Under the pieces are notes generated by a model. That model saw only the letters and a program-made list of their open reading frames with translations, was not told where the DNA came from and ran no database searches. A DNA stretch of 41,894 nt from Acidobacteriota bacterium (GTDB lineage Bacteria; Acidobacteriota; B3-B38; Guanabaribacteriales; JAGGZT01), in the NCBI GenBank assembly GCA_021161905.1, contig JAGGZT010000067.1:1-41894 (forward strand), written 5' to 3'. Within the stretch, counting starts at the first letter, position 1; each line of letters starts with the position of its first letter. Both the position numbers and the translations under genes were made by a program. Shown here piece by piece: positions 25,623-34,749 of this stretch.

Positions 25623-26870
25623 TTATATATTAAAGCTTAAGAGATTTAGCCGGTTGAGTACTTCCTCTTTAAGTTTCTTTCCTATCTCTTCGCCTTCTTC
25701 CTCATCCATCAAAGCGAGGAACGGATGATCGCCGTTTTCGAGCGAGGTGAGGATCTCATCCGAGTCGGCGTATCCCCGGGCGAGGAGCATCTCGTCTTCT
25801 GCCTCCTTCACCCGCCCCATCCTTTCATAGACCCGCGAGAGAAGGAACCGAGCGGGAACGAGAGAAGGGTCGAGATCGGTCGCTCTCCTCAAATACTCCT
25901 CTGCCTTGGTCAACTTGTTCTCCCTTAAAGCCAGATAACCAAGAGAAAGGAGGAAAGAGGACTCCTTTGGATAGAGTTCACTCACCCTCTCGATGAAGAA
26001 CGAAGCCTCGGTGTATTTCCCTAAGTAGGCGAGGGAGGCGCCGATGTTGAACAGGGAAGAGGTGGTGGGATGAGCGGTGAAGCTATCGATGAATGAGGAG
26101 AGGGCTTTTTCATATCTTCCTCCTGCAAAATAGGCGCTACCCGCTTTGAAGTGAGCGGTAGCGAAGGAAGGATAACCAGGGGGTACTTTAGCGAGGGTAT
26201 CCCCTGCTTTTAGGTAATAACCAGAGGAGAAATAAAGCTCCCCCAACTCGAGGCGGGCGGGAAGAAAATCCGGAGGGAAGGAAAGCGCCTTTTCAAGGAG
26301 GGCTATCCTCTTTTCTTTCTCACCGGTTAGCTTGGCAAGGGCGTAGAGGTGAAGGGTTTTTTCGCTTATTCCACTCAGGCGATTTTTCCCTAAGATGCTT
26401 TTCCCGGGAAAAGAGGCGGTGATGAGTTTTGAGGCGAGGTTATCTATTATCCTCCCTAAATCCTCCTTTCTTCCGGAGGAGCCGAGTTCGTGGCTTATTC
26501 CCCCCTTTTTGATGTCTATCACCTTCGCCCGTATGATCAGCTTCCCGCTTTCTTCACTGTATCTTCCGATGATGAGTTTCTCTGCCCCGAGGTCCCGCCC
26601 GATCTTGATTATGCTTCCCAAGGTGAGCGAGGCATCGAGCGGGATACCCTCATCGTCCAGGTAGCGAGTGAATTCATCCCAGCTGATGGGGTCGATCCCC
26701 TCTATCCCGGAGAGGATGTAGGTGAGATAGATGCTCGTCCCGTATCTCAGCCAGGATAGGTCTTGCTTCCCATTTGCTCCATTAAAGGGGATGACCACCA
26801 CTTTTCCCAGAAGGAAGACGGTAGGGATGAATAGGAGGAGAAGAGAGATGACGATCGATTTCTTTCCCAT
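25623..26870 (-). CDS. Exported protein with TolB/FlgO-like N-terminal and TPR domain
   Basis: The 415-residue protein has a signal peptide (MGKKSIVISLLLLFIPTVFLLG). A domain of about 130 residues resembles the TolB/FlgO-type N-terminal fold (VVVIPFNGANGKQDLSWLRYGTSIYLTYIL and AEKLIIGRYSEESGKLIIRAKVIDI). At least four tetratricopeptide repeats follow (about 170-390), including FLPARLELGELYFSSGYYLKAGDTLA, FKAGSAYFAGGRYEKALSSFIDSF and LPLSLGYLALRENKLTKAEEYLRRA-type units. This suggests an extracytoplasmic adaptor. The start is 4 bases after the DUF2905 stop, so the two are one minus-strand operon. Confidence 0.75.
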   Translation of the reverse strand: MGKKSIVISLLLLFIPTVFLLGKVVVIPFNGANGKQDLSWLRYGTSIYLTYILSGIEGIDPISWDEFTRYLDDEGIPLDASLTLGSIIKIGRDLGAEKLIIGRYSEESGKLIIRAKVIDIKKGGISHELGSSGRKEDLGRIIDNLASKLITASFPGKSILGKNRLSGISEKTLHLYALAKLTGEKEKRIALLEKALSFPPDFLPARLELGELYFSSGYYLKAGDTLAKVPPGYPSFATAHFKAGSAYFAGGRYEKALSSFIDSFTAHPTTSSLFNIGASLAYLGKYTEASFFIERVSELYPKESSFLLSLGYLALRENKLTKAEEYLRRATDLDPSLVPARFLLSRVYERMGRVKEAEDEMLLARGYADSDEILTSLENGDHPFLALMDEEEGEEIGKKLKEEVLNRLNLLSFNI

Positions 26871-26874
26871 AGTT

Positions 26875-27093
26875 TTATCTCCTAAGGAGGGCTAAGATAA
26901 GGGTAATGATGAGGCTTAAGAGGAGGGAGGTGGCTAAGGGGAAGTAGAAGGTGAAATTCCCCTTCCTCATTACGATGTCGCCGGGTAGTTTTCCTAAGAG
27001 TGGTATCTTCCCTGCAAATATCAAGATGAGCCCAATAATGATGAGAAATAAGCCTGCTAACAGGAGCATCTTGCCTATTGGCGCTAAATACAT
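26875..27093 (-). CDS. DUF2905 small membrane protein
   Basis: The 72-residue protein has two predicted membrane helices (MLLLAGLFLIIIGLILIFAG, and PLATSLLLSLIITLILALL). They flank a short loop with KLPGDIVMRKGNFTFYFP, the DUF2905 signature. The frame is open to 27144, but the ATG at 27093 follows GGAGG and matches the family start. The function is unknown. It is cotranscribed with the downstream TPR gene. Confidence 0.85.
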   Translation of the reverse strand: MYLAPIGKMLLLAGLFLIIIGLILIFAGKIPLLGKLPGDIVMRKGNFTFYFPLATSLLLSLIITLILALLRR

Positions 27094-27157
27094 CTTCCTG
27101 CCTCCTTCGAGGATAAATTTAGCATTACTGGTGGCTAAATTCAACGCAGTTTACCCC

Positions 27158-27185
27158 TTGCTCTTTTTTTATATTGAGGTAAAAT
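27158..27185 (+). promoter_or_regulatory. Putative promoter of phosphodiesterase-family gene
   Basis: TTGCTC (27158-27163), a 16-base spacer and TAAAAT (27180-27185), 30 bases before the ATG. TTGACT at 27193 is too close to the start to serve as a -35. Confidence 0.4.
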
Positions 27186-27215
27186 AAATAGCTTGACTAT
27201 CGATGGAGAGGAAGA

Positions 27216-29366
27216 ATGAATAGACGGGAGTTTTTAAAGTGGGTTGCCTTGACCGGAATGGTGGGGGGGAATTTTGCTACGGTTTCCTCCCTTCTTTCCG
27301 GTTGTGGTCCTAATATGAGGAAGGTTCGGGAGAGGGTCATCATTCTTGGTTTTGATGGTGTTGATCCCGGGCTTCTTGAGGGTTGGGTAAAGGCGGGGGA
27401 GCTTCCCAACTTTGCCCGATTTATGTCTGAGCTGACCTATTGCCATCTCCGAACGACCAATCCTCCGGAATCGCCTGTTGCCTGGTCTTCGTTCGCTACG
27501 GGGGTGAATCCGGGAAACCATAATATATTCGACTTCCTCATCCGCGATCCCAAGACCTATATGCCCGATATCGCCCAGGTGAGCAAGACCGACCCGGAGT
27601 TTCTCTTCGGACTCATCCCGATAAAGATGCCCAAGGCGAAATGCAATAGAGGGGGTGTTTCCTTTTGGAAGCGGGTGGTGGATAATCGCATCCCGGTGAT
27701 GGTGATCCAAGCACCGGTTACCTTCCCCCCGGAGGAACTTCCCGGGGGATATATGCTCTCCGGGCTTGGCGTTCCCGACATAAGGGGCACCCAGGGAACC
27801 TACCACTATTTTGCCACCGATCTCACCGAGGAGGAGCTGGTGAACACCGAGATGGGGGGGAAGGTGGTAAAGATTGAGGTGGTAAATGGAGTGGTGGAGA
27901 CCGAGATCTATGGTCCCTGGGATCCACTTCTCAAGCAGTATAAGAGGGAGAAGGGGAAGGAGATCGCTGAGGTCTCGGCAAAGCTCGATAGGGCAGAGGA
28001 CCCGGACGAGATAGAGAAACTGAACGAGGAATTGGATAGGTTACAGACAGAGCTCGATGATTTAAATGAACAGCCGGGCATCCTCACCTACCCGGTGCGG
28101 TTCATCGTGGAGGAGGCTAAGAATGCGATCACCATCGAGCTTGGGGGAGAACGGGATACGATAAAGGTGGGTGAGTGGAGTCGTTGGTTCGAGATAAGGT
28201 TCCGGGTGACTCCCCTCGTTTCGGTTAAGGGTATTTGCCATTTCTATCTGAAGCAGGTGAGCCCTGCCCTTCAGGTATATATGGGTCCCATCGAGTTCGA
28301 CCCCCGGAACCCGGTTCTTCCCATCTCCTATCCTGATGATTTCTCTAAAGAGTTGGTTAAGGCGGTTGGTATCTACAAGACCCGGGGCTGGGCGATCGAC
28401 ACCGCTGCTCTCCAGGATGAGAAGATAGATGAAAAGACCCTCCTCGAAGATATCTTCTATGTGATGGGGAAGAGGAGGGAGATAACCCATTATGCCTTGG
28501 ATAATTATCCCTGGAATCTGTTTGTCTCCGTCTTCTCCGCTACCGATCGGGTACAGCACCTCTATTATCGATTGATAGATAAGGAGCATCCCAGATATGA
28601 TCCTGAGCTTGCTGCTAAATATGGTGATGCTATTCTCAAGGTCTATAAGGAGGTAGATAAAATAATAGGCGAGATTTACGATAAATATGTGGCAGGACGG
28701 GATGATACGGTGTTCATCGTCCTTTCCGATCATGGGTTCCATCCCTTCCGTAAGGGGGTCAATCTCAATACCTGGCTGGTGAGGAATGGGTTTATGTTCC
28801 TTCGAGGTATGGAGAACCCCCAATATAACCTCGAGGACCTGTTCGGTCACGGAGGAGATTTTTGGCCCAATGTAGTTTGGGAGAGAACCAAAGCATACGC
28901 TATGGGGCTGGGGCAGATATACATCAATCTCCGGGGAAGGGAAGGGAAGGGTTATGTCGATCCTGCCGATTACGAGAAGGTCCAAGATGAGATCATCGCC
29001 GGGTTGAGAGAGCTTCGCGATCCTGAAACCGGTGAGCGGGTGGTTTACGATGTATATAAGAAGCAGGATATCTTCCGGGGGAAGTACTATGATAGAGCAC
29101 CGGACCTTCAGGTGGGGTTCAATCGGGGCTATCGGGTTTCTTGGCAGACCTGTCTTGGTGGCATCCCTAAGGAGATAGTGGAGCCAAACACCCGGAAGTG
29201 GAGTGGGGATCATTGTTCCTTTGACACCCATATATCTGATGGTATCTTCTTTATAAATAAGAAGATAAATACAAATCATCCTCACATCACGGATATCGCT
29301 CCTACAGTGCTTCGCTATTTTGGGATTCCGATCCCAGAAGATATAGAAGGAAAACCCCTTCTGTGA
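27216..29366 (+). CDS. Alkaline phosphatase superfamily (type I phosphodiesterase) Tat lipoprotein
   Basis: The 716-residue protein begins with a twin-arginine signal (NRREFLKWVALTG) and a lipobox LLSGC (C30), so it is probably exported folded and lipid-anchored. The catalytic domain has the metal Asp in ILGFDGVDP (D47) and a likely Ser nucleophile in NPPESPVAWSSFATG (S86). Later metal motifs are FSATDRVQHLYYR and VLSDHGFHPF, with SGDHCSFDTHISDGIFF near the end. A Glu/Lys-rich predicted coiled coil (about 245-285) interrupts the fold. The enzyme probably hydrolyses a phosphate mono- or diester; the substrate is unknown. The ATG follows GGAGAGGAAG. Confidence 0.85.
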   Translation: MNRREFLKWVALTGMVGGNFATVSSLLSGCGPNMRKVRERVIILGFDGVDPGLLEGWVKAGELPNFARFMSELTYCHLRTTNPPESPVAWSSFATGVNPGNHNIFDFLIRDPKTYMPDIAQVSKTDPEFLFGLIPIKMPKAKCNRGGVSFWKRVVDNRIPVMVIQAPVTFPPEELPGGYMLSGLGVPDIRGTQGTYHYFATDLTEEELVNTEMGGKVVKIEVVNGVVETEIYGPWDPLLKQYKREKGKEIAEVSAKLDRAEDPDEIEKLNEELDRLQTELDDLNEQPGILTYPVRFIVEEAKNAITIELGGERDTIKVGEWSRWFEIRFRVTPLVSVKGICHFYLKQVSPALQVYMGPIEFDPRNPVLPISYPDDFSKELVKAVGIYKTRGWAIDTAALQDEKIDEKTLLEDIFYVMGKRREITHYALDNYPWNLFVSVFSATDRVQHLYYRLIDKEHPRYDPELAAKYGDAILKVYKEVDKIIGEIYDKYVAGRDDTVFIVLSDHGFHPFRKGVNLNTWLVRNGFMFLRGMENPQYNLEDLFGHGGDFWPNVVWERTKAYAMGLGQIYINLRGREGKGYVDPADYEKVQDEIIAGLRELRDPETGERVVYDVYKKQDIFRGKYYDRAPDLQVGFNRGYRVSWQTCLGGIPKEIVEPNTRKWSGDHCSFDTHISDGIFFINKKINTNHPHITDIAPTVLRYFGIPIPEDIEGKPLL

Positions 29367-29388
29367 ATAGCTTTATATAAGAAAATAC

Positions 29389-29417
29389 TTGCATCCTGGG
29401 TATAGTTCCTTTACACT
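29389..29417 (+). promoter_or_regulatory. Putative promoter of GGDEF-STAS operon
   Basis: TTGCAT (29389-29394), a 17-base spacer and TACACT (29412-29417), 30 bases before the ATG. Both boxes match consensus at four of six positions. Confidence 0.4.
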
Positions 29418-29446
29418 AAAAAAGGCAGCAGAAATTTCCGAGGATA

Positions 29447-30679
29447 ATGGCTATCCCAACTAATCTCTTTATTGTGTTAATAGGAGCAGGTGTGTTCATC
29501 TTCATCCTCGGGCTGCTTTTAGGTAAAGCTGGGGGAAGAGGGAAGCTTATTAAAGAGTTCAGGAAGGTAGAGGAGGGATATCGCAAGGATCTATCGCGAG
29601 CCAATTACCTCATTTCTGAATTGAGGAAGACGGTTGAGGAACTTGAAAGGGAGAATCAAGAGCTTGCCGATTCCTTCGTCCTTCTTCCGAGCTTGATCAA
29701 AGAGCTTCAGAAAAACCTTCAGAGCAGGAAACTGGCTCCGGTTATTGCCCAGGTGGTGGTTCATGTTTTCGATCCGGAACAGGTACTTATATTTTTCACC
29801 ACCAGGGACAGAAAAGCGCTGAAGTTGGTTTATGCTGTCGGGGTCCCGCCGGATGTTATGCTTGGCTATACGATGTCCCTCTACGAGGGGAGGATCGGGC
29901 TGGTAGCCCGACGGAAGATAGTTCTTTCGGATGAAGATTTCATCACTGAAACCAGGACGGTTAGAGACGAGGTGGAGGCGACCCAACCCAGGTTTATGAG
30001 GACGGAGATTGCTGCGCCCATCCTTAATGAAAACGATCTCCTTGGAGTGATAAGCGTTGGTGGGGCGAAACTCCATCAGAAGAGGGGTAAGATGCTTCTC
30101 AAGATAATTGCCGAGGTTGCCTCGACCGCATTAGCGAACACCCTGCTCTTCAAACAGAAGGAGGATTTAGCTAATCTCGATGGCTTGACCAAACTCTACA
30201 ATAAGAGATATGCTTCTTTCATTTTGGGAGATGCTCTCATTGAAGCCGATCGACGAGCCTCTTCACTTTCGATCTTTCTTCTCGATATCGATTATTTCAA
30301 GTATTACAATGATACCAATGGGCATCTGGCAGGTGATGAGTTGCTTCGGACATTGGGAAAGATCATAAAGGAGGTAATAAGGGAGGATGATATACCCGCT
30401 CGCTTCGGTGGAGAGGAGTTCTTGATAATCCTCCCTGATACCGATGAAGAAGGTGCCTACGCCTTAGCGGAAAAGATCAGGAAGAAGATAGAGAGTCATC
30501 CCTTCCTCAATGCTGACCGTCAACCATTGGGTAAAGTGACGGTGAGCGGTGGTATTGCAGTTTTTCCTATAGATGGGAAGAGCAGTGCCGAGCTCCTGCA
30601 GGTAGCGGATGAACGGCTCTATCAAGCGAAGCGGAAGGGGAAAAATCGAGTTTTTTCCATAAGTTATGGTGGCTCATAA
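29447..30679 (+). CDS. Membrane-anchored GAF-GGDEF diguanylate cyclase
   Basis: The 410-residue protein has one N-terminal membrane helix (about 5-27), a short coiled coil (40-75) and a GAF-like sensor domain (about 95-235). The GGDEF domain follows (about 245-405), with the active site written GGEEF (321-325), a functional variant. The metal/substrate residues LLDIDYFKYYNDTNGHLAGDELL are intact. The inhibitory I-site RxxD is present as REDD (312-315), exactly five residues before GGEEF, so activity is probably limited by its product c-di-GMP. The STAS gene follows after 23 bases. Confidence 0.92.
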   Translation: MAIPTNLFIVLIGAGVFIFILGLLLGKAGGRGKLIKEFRKVEEGYRKDLSRANYLISELRKTVEELERENQELADSFVLLPSLIKELQKNLQSRKLAPVIAQVVVHVFDPEQVLIFFTTRDRKALKLVYAVGVPPDVMLGYTMSLYEGRIGLVARRKIVLSDEDFITETRTVRDEVEATQPRFMRTEIAAPILNENDLLGVISVGGAKLHQKRGKMLLKIIAEVASTALANTLLFKQKEDLANLDGLTKLYNKRYASFILGDALIEADRRASSLSIFLLDIDYFKYYNDTNGHLAGDELLRTLGKIIKEVIREDDIPARFGGEEFLIILPDTDEEGAYALAEKIRKKIESHPFLNADRQPLGKVTVSGGIAVFPIDGKSSAELLQVADERLYQAKRKGKNRVFSISYGGS

Positions 30680-30702
30680 TTCTTTAAGATAGGAGGAGAG
30701 GA

Positions 30703-31050
30703 GTGGATATTTCCTTCGATGTCTCCCTCGTCAAAGGGGTAAAGGTGATCACTATTTTAGGGAAGAAGGTCAATTATGAAAACCTGAATGAGATGGAGGA
30801 AGAGATATTCCGCGAGGTGGAGGGGGAAGAGAGAAACTTTATCCTCGACCTCTCCCAGGTGGTTCAGATAGATAGTTTCGCCCTTGGTTTCATTATGAAC
30901 CTTTATCGGCGGGTAATGGAGAAGGAGGGCATTCTCGTTCTTGTCTCTGCCCATCCTCGGGTGCGCGCCGTGCTTGGAATGGCGCGGGTGGACGAGGTGA
31001 TCAAGGTTTACGAGACGAAGAAAGAGGCATTGGACGGTCTTTCAAAATGA
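30703..31050 (+). CDS. STAS domain anti-sigma-factor antagonist
   Basis: The 115-residue single STAS domain protein resembles SpoIIAA/RsbV. The conserved phospho-acceptor serine lies in VVQIDSFALGF (S58), after FILDLSQ. In the family, a partner kinase phosphorylates this Ser and the unphosphorylated protein binds an anti-sigma factor or other target. The start is GTG at 30703 after AGGAGGAGAGGA. It follows the diguanylate cyclase and overlaps the next gene by 4 bases, which links c-di-GMP synthesis and partner switching in one operon. No kinase or sigma factor gene is next to it. Confidence 0.88.
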   Translation: MDISFDVSLVKGVKVITILGKKVNYENLNEMEEEIFREVEGEERNFILDLSQVVQIDSFALGFIMNLYRRVMEKEGILVLVSAHPRVRAVLGMARVDEVIKVYETKKEALDGLSK

Positions 31051-31328
31051 AGAAGGTCAAACTTTCAACCGGATATGAGGTAGTCCTCGATGGGGATCTG
31101 ATGGCGATAGTGGAAGCCCTTTATCGAGAGGTAGCGGTGCGAAGTGGGTTTTCCCATAGTTATCACGATATGAAACGTGAGATAGAGCTCATCGTCTCCC
31201 AGATGTCCGAAGAAGAGCGAAAAACCTATCTCACCGAGAGCCTCTTTTTGAATACGGTAACCTACGAGAATCAGATGATCGAGATGTTCCTCAAAAGACT
31301 CAAGAAGAAAGCAGAGAGGAATAGTTAA
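31047..31328 (+). CDS. Small protein of unknown function downstream of STAS gene
   Basis: I do not recognise this 93-residue protein. It is mostly helical by composition and charged, with no signal peptide or Cys. It begins MKKVKLSTGYEVVLDGDLMAIVEALY and has a Tyr/Glu-rich helix YHDMKREIELIVSQMSEEERKTYL. Its ATG overlaps the STAS stop (ATGA), so the two are translationally coupled, and a partner or effector of the STAS protein is a reasonable guess. It ends 4 bases into the convergent aminotransferase gene. Confidence 0.7.
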   Translation: MKKVKLSTGYEVVLDGDLMAIVEALYREVAVRSGFSHSYHDMKREIELIVSQMSEEERKTYLTESLFLNTVTYENQMIEMFLKRLKKKAERNS

Positions 31329-32737
31329 CCCCTTTTCCTGAAATATCCCTCCTTTAATCTCTTAGCAAATTTCCTTAGCGCTTCGAAGAAGTAGTCTATA
31401 TCCTCATCGCTATGGGCGGTGCTCACTGCCCCTAAACCATCGGCGATATTCACCCCGTAGAGTAACATCCCTATCTTCATTATCCTGACCCTGAGGGCTA
31501 CATCGAAGAGCTCGGGGTTCCACAGGTCGTCGGGATAATCGAGGTTTCCTCCCTCCTTTTTCGGGAAGTGAAGCATAGAGAGAGAGCTTCCCTTGACAGC
31601 TTTGTTGGGATCACCGGTAGTTTCTGCCTCGATCCCCTCTTCTTGAAATATCTTCTTCGCCCCTTGGCGGATCCTTTCTCCTAACCTCGCCAGTTTTGGA
31701 TAGACCTTGTCCTCGTTCTCTATGAGATAGGTCACCATAGTGATACCGGCGAGGAGGCTTGCTGGATGGGCGGAAAAGGTTCCTCCCTCGAATTTCACCT
31801 TTGGTTCTGCCTGAGAATCGGGATCACAAAGCTCCATTATATCTCCCCGCCCAGCAACAGCGGCTAGCGGCATTCCTCCCCCAATTATTTTGGCTAACAC
31901 GGTCAAATCCGGCTTTATCCCATAAAGGGACTGGACCCCGGCTGCGGTGAAGCGAAAGCCACTTATTATCTCGTCAAAGATGAGGAGAGCACCATATTCC
32001 TCGGTGAGCTTCCGTGCCTTGGCTAAATATTCGGGTTGAGCGGGAATAAACCCCCCTCCACCGAGGACTGGTTCCACAATGAAGCAAGCAAGCCTCTCCC
32101 CGTACTTCCGGAATTTATCCTCCAGATCCTCACCGTTATTATAGGAGGTTATTATGATGTCATCGGAAGCTCCTTTATGGAGCCCCGCTGACTCCAGCCG
32201 GGAGAACCCCTCCCCTTCGTAGTAGTTTATCCCTTTTAGAAGGTAAGGGTTGGCTCCGTGCCAACCGGCACTTGCCTTGAGGACCATTGTCCTACCTGTC
32301 TTTGCTCGGGCGAGCATTACCGCATACATCGTGGCGAGGGTTCCCGAGGTGGTAAACCTGATTTTATCGGTCTTAAGCCGTGATAGAAGGATCTCAGCGA
32401 GCTCTACCTGAAGGCTGCTGGGAAAACCAGTCTGAAGACCGGCGCCGTTTTTGAAGTGGCGAGTTAGGGCGTCGAGGATAAGTGGTGGATTGTGCCCCAG
32501 GATATTAGCCATATGGCCCTGCCAGAAATCGAGATAGGTATTGCCATCCCGGTCCGTTATCTTAGAGCCAGAACATTTCACATCGTAGAGGGGAAGAGGG
32601 GGGAAAAGCCTTAAGGTGTGGCTTCCTCCTCTTATTAAGGATCTTTTTGCCCGTTCGAAGTAATTTCTTGATTGGGGATGCTTATCAAGATATTCCGCTA
32701 TTAGTTCTTCTTCGAAAGGATGTAGTTTCATTTTCAT
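31325..32737 (-). CDS. Class III PLP-dependent aminotransferase (GSAM-like)
   Basis: The 470-residue fold-type I PLP enzyme resembles glutamate-1-semialdehyde aminomutases. Visible parts are GSKITDRDGNTYLDFWQGHMANILGHN, the phosphate-binding TTSGTLATMYAVMLARAKTGR, LLIFDEIISGFRF (D255) and the PLP lysine in LTVLAKIIGGGMPLAA (K283). It is longer than HemL, no other heme gene is near, and the sequence around the substrate site differs. It is thus better called a GSAM-like aminotransferase of unknown substrate than hemL. It is a one-gene minus-strand unit. Confidence 0.85.
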   Translation of the reverse strand: MKMKLHPFEEELIAEYLDKHPQSRNYFERAKRSLIRGGSHTLRLFPPLPLYDVKCSGSKITDRDGNTYLDFWQGHMANILGHNPPLILDALTRHFKNGAGLQTGFPSSLQVELAEILLSRLKTDKIRFTTSGTLATMYAVMLARAKTGRTMVLKASAGWHGANPYLLKGINYYEGEGFSRLESAGLHKGASDDIIITSYNNGEDLEDKFRKYGERLACFIVEPVLGGGGFIPAQPEYLAKARKLTEEYGALLIFDEIISGFRFTAAGVQSLYGIKPDLTVLAKIIGGGMPLAAVAGRGDIMELCDPDSQAEPKVKFEGGTFSAHPASLLAGITMVTYLIENEDKVYPKLARLGERIRQGAKKIFQEEGIEAETTGDPNKAVKGSSLSMLHFPKKEGGNLDYPDDLWNPELFDVALRVRIMKIGMLLYGVNIADGLGAVSTAHSDEDIDYFFEALRKFAKRLKEGYFRKRG

Positions 32738-32745
32738 TTCTCCAA

Positions 32746-32774
32746 GTTTTAACTCAATTACTATGGTATTTCAA
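32746..32774 (-). promoter_or_regulatory. Putative promoter of the aminotransferase gene
   Basis: On the minus strand: TTGAAA (32774-32769), a 17-base spacer and TAAAAC (32751-32746). The -10 lies only 9 bases from the start codon, which would give a nearly leaderless mRNA. Confidence 0.3.
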
Positions 32775-32920
32775 GGGAGGTAAGAAAATCAAGCCTTCCT
32801 TAAAAATTTTGGGCTATATCCTCATAGAGGAGGAAAACCAATATTTAGCTTTCCCTCATCGAGATGGTATTTTCTCCTTTATAAGTTAAGAACAAATAAA
32901 TCATTAACTTATGCTTAATG

Positions 32921-32950
32921 TTGATATTTACCCTATTTTTGGATTATAAT
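32921..32950 (+). promoter_or_regulatory. Promoter of first family-5 SBP gene
   Basis: TTGATA (32921-32926), an 18-base spacer and a perfect TATAAT (32945-32950). Confidence 0.7.
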
Positions 32951-32988
32951 AAAAGAGGGGAAGCGATATTTTGAAAATGGAGGAGGGG

Positions 32989-34533
32989 ATGAAGAGAAGA
33001 GTTATCTTATGGTTATTAGTATGTGTTATTGCGGGCTTTTTTATCGCTGGTGCTGAGGGACCGAGGCGGGGAGGGACATTAAGGATTGGCATACCAGGGA
33101 GTATAGGCACGCTTACCCCCTGGGATTCCATTCATACTTCCCGGAACAAGGTATTGGCTAACATCTTTGAACCTCTGATTTTCAACGATCGTAGGACGAC
33201 GAAGATCGTTCCCGGTTTAGCGGTGAGCTGGAAGGTGAGTGGGGGAAACCGAATTTTTATAATAAAGCTGAGAAGGGGGGTTAAGTTTCACGATGGTAGT
33301 TTAATGACTGCGGATGATGTGGTGGCATCCTCTGGTGTATTTCCCGACCCCGTCAGCAAGGTGGAGAAGATTGACGCCAATACAGTTAAGTTTACCTTAG
33401 AACATCCAGCGAGCAATTTCCTTTATACCCTTGCCCAGGTGAAATTTGCCATTGCACCTTTATCATCGGTTGGTGAATATGAGCGTTTGCGTATGGGTAA
33501 GGTTCTGGGAGCATTTCAGCCTGTAGGAAGTGGTCCATTCAAGTTAACCCGTTGGGTCAAGGGGAAGAGGATAGTTTTGAGTGCCTTTGATAATTACTGG
33601 GGAGGCCGTCCTTACCTCGATCGGATAATGTATCAGGTTATTCCAGATGATAGAGAGAGGATATCTGCTTTGGAACGGGGGGATCTTGACCTGATAGATA
33701 TTGTGTTTCCTCGTGATCTTGATCGATTGAGGAAGAATCCCAATTTGGTGGTGAAGAGCGTGTATGGTTTAAACATCTGTTATTTAGCGATGAATGTAAG
33801 TAGGAAGCCGTTTGATGATGTTCGAGTGAGGCGAGCGGTGGAGCTGGCGTTGGACAAGTCTACCTTAGCGAGGAAGTTCGTGTATGGTGGTTATGGGATA
33901 CCCACCAACCGTCCTCTTTCGCCTGCCTTTTTTGGCTTTCCGTCACCACCTGGGGTAGGGAGATATGATCCTCAAGGGGCGAGGAGGCTACTTTCTGAGG
34001 CGGGTTATCCCAATGGTTTTTCTGCCAAGTTGGTGGTTATTCCGTTTGCTCGTCCATATCTTCCTGATCCTCGGGGTTGTGCTGAGGAGATAAAGAGGGA
34101 ACTTGCCCTTGCTGGGATAAAGGTGGAGGTGGTTGTCCCTAAGGATTTTGCAGAATACGAGAAGATCACCTCTGAGCAGGGGAATTTTGACCTCTGCCTT
34201 ACCGGTTGGATTTCTGAAATAGGAGATCCAGATTATCTTTTGAGTTCTGTTCTTGGGGGTTCCAAGCTTGGTGGAAGGACGGCGGGTAATATAAGTGGTT
34301 GGCATGATGCTCGTTTCGATGAGAAGATACTTGCGGCGCGGAGGCTTCCCCTCGCCGATATGATGGGTAGAGTGCGGCTCTACAACGAGGCGCTCAAGAT
34401 AGCAAAGGAAGAGATGCCCATAATCCCCTTATTCCATACCAAGGTCTTCGTGGTTTATAGAAAGAGGGTGAAGGGTGTAGTACCGCATCCTGCCTCTATC
34501 ATTCGCTTGGATAAGGTATGGATCGCTCAGTGA
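32989..34533 (+). CDS. Family 5 extracellular solute-binding protein (copy 1)
   Basis: This is a periplasmic-binding protein of the SBP_bac_5 (peptide/nickel/oligosaccharide) family. A signal peptide (MKRRVILWLLVCVIAGFFIAGA) is followed by RRGGTLRIGIPGSIGTLTPWDS, GVKFHDGSLMTADDVVAS, and the conserved ALDKSTLARKFVYGGYGIPTNRPLSPAFFG. The frame is open from TTG at 32971, but the ATG at 32989 sits 5 bases after GGAGG and starts a typical signal peptide, giving 514 residues. A close paralogue follows immediately. No permease or ATPase gene is adjacent, which is unusual because these genes normally head dpp/opp-type operons. Confidence 0.9.
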   Translation: MKRRVILWLLVCVIAGFFIAGAEGPRRGGTLRIGIPGSIGTLTPWDSIHTSRNKVLANIFEPLIFNDRRTTKIVPGLAVSWKVSGGNRIFIIKLRRGVKFHDGSLMTADDVVASSGVFPDPVSKVEKIDANTVKFTLEHPASNFLYTLAQVKFAIAPLSSVGEYERLRMGKVLGAFQPVGSGPFKLTRWVKGKRIVLSAFDNYWGGRPYLDRIMYQVIPDDRERISALERGDLDLIDIVFPRDLDRLRKNPNLVVKSVYGLNICYLAMNVSRKPFDDVRVRRAVELALDKSTLARKFVYGGYGIPTNRPLSPAFFGFPSPPGVGRYDPQGARRLLSEAGYPNGFSAKLVVIPFARPYLPDPRGCAEEIKRELALAGIKVEVVVPKDFAEYEKITSEQGNFDLCLTGWISEIGDPDYLLSSVLGGSKLGGRTAGNISGWHDARFDEKILAARRLPLADMMGRVRLYNEALKIAKEEMPIIPLFHTKVFVVYRKRVKGVVPHPASIIRLDKVWIAQ

Positions 34534-34553
34534 GGTTTCGGAGAGGCGATAAT

Positions 34554-34583
34554 AAGGCGGGTTATCCCCGCCTTTATTTTTTG
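34554..34583 (+). terminator. Terminator of SBP copy 1
   Basis: The arms AAGGCGGG (34554-34561) and CCCGCCTT (34567-34574) around TTATC are followed by TATTTTTTG. It is nearly the same hairpin as after copy 2, so the duplication included the terminator. Confidence 0.85.
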
Positions 34584-34678
34584 TTTTTTTGAAGAGGTGG
34601 TTCTTCTTTAGAAGTTTATGATCTCTTCTTTCGACTTTGGTCAAAGAAAAATCATCTTTTTTTTCTGTCAAATTTGTA

Positions 34679-34707
34679 TTGAATTTTATTCGTAATTTAA
34701 TTATAAT
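34679..34707 (+). promoter_or_regulatory. Promoter of second family-5 SBP gene
   Basis: TTGAAT (34679-34684), a 17-base spacer and a perfect TATAAT (34702-34707) within an AT-rich gap. The second copy is therefore independently transcribed. Confidence 0.7.
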
Positions 34708-34749
34708 AATGTAGTAGTAAACTATAACTCATTAAAGAGGAGAATAAAA

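Noticed and set aside
28062-29285. 407-codon frame on the minus strand opposite the phosphodiesterase gene
   Set aside because: It has no recognisable domains or ribosome site and mirrors the codon pattern of the clear plus-strand gene.
31325-32737. hemL (glutamate-1-semialdehyde aminomutase proper)
   Set aside because: The enzyme is longer than HemL and has no heme genes beside it; only the GSAM-like fold is supported.
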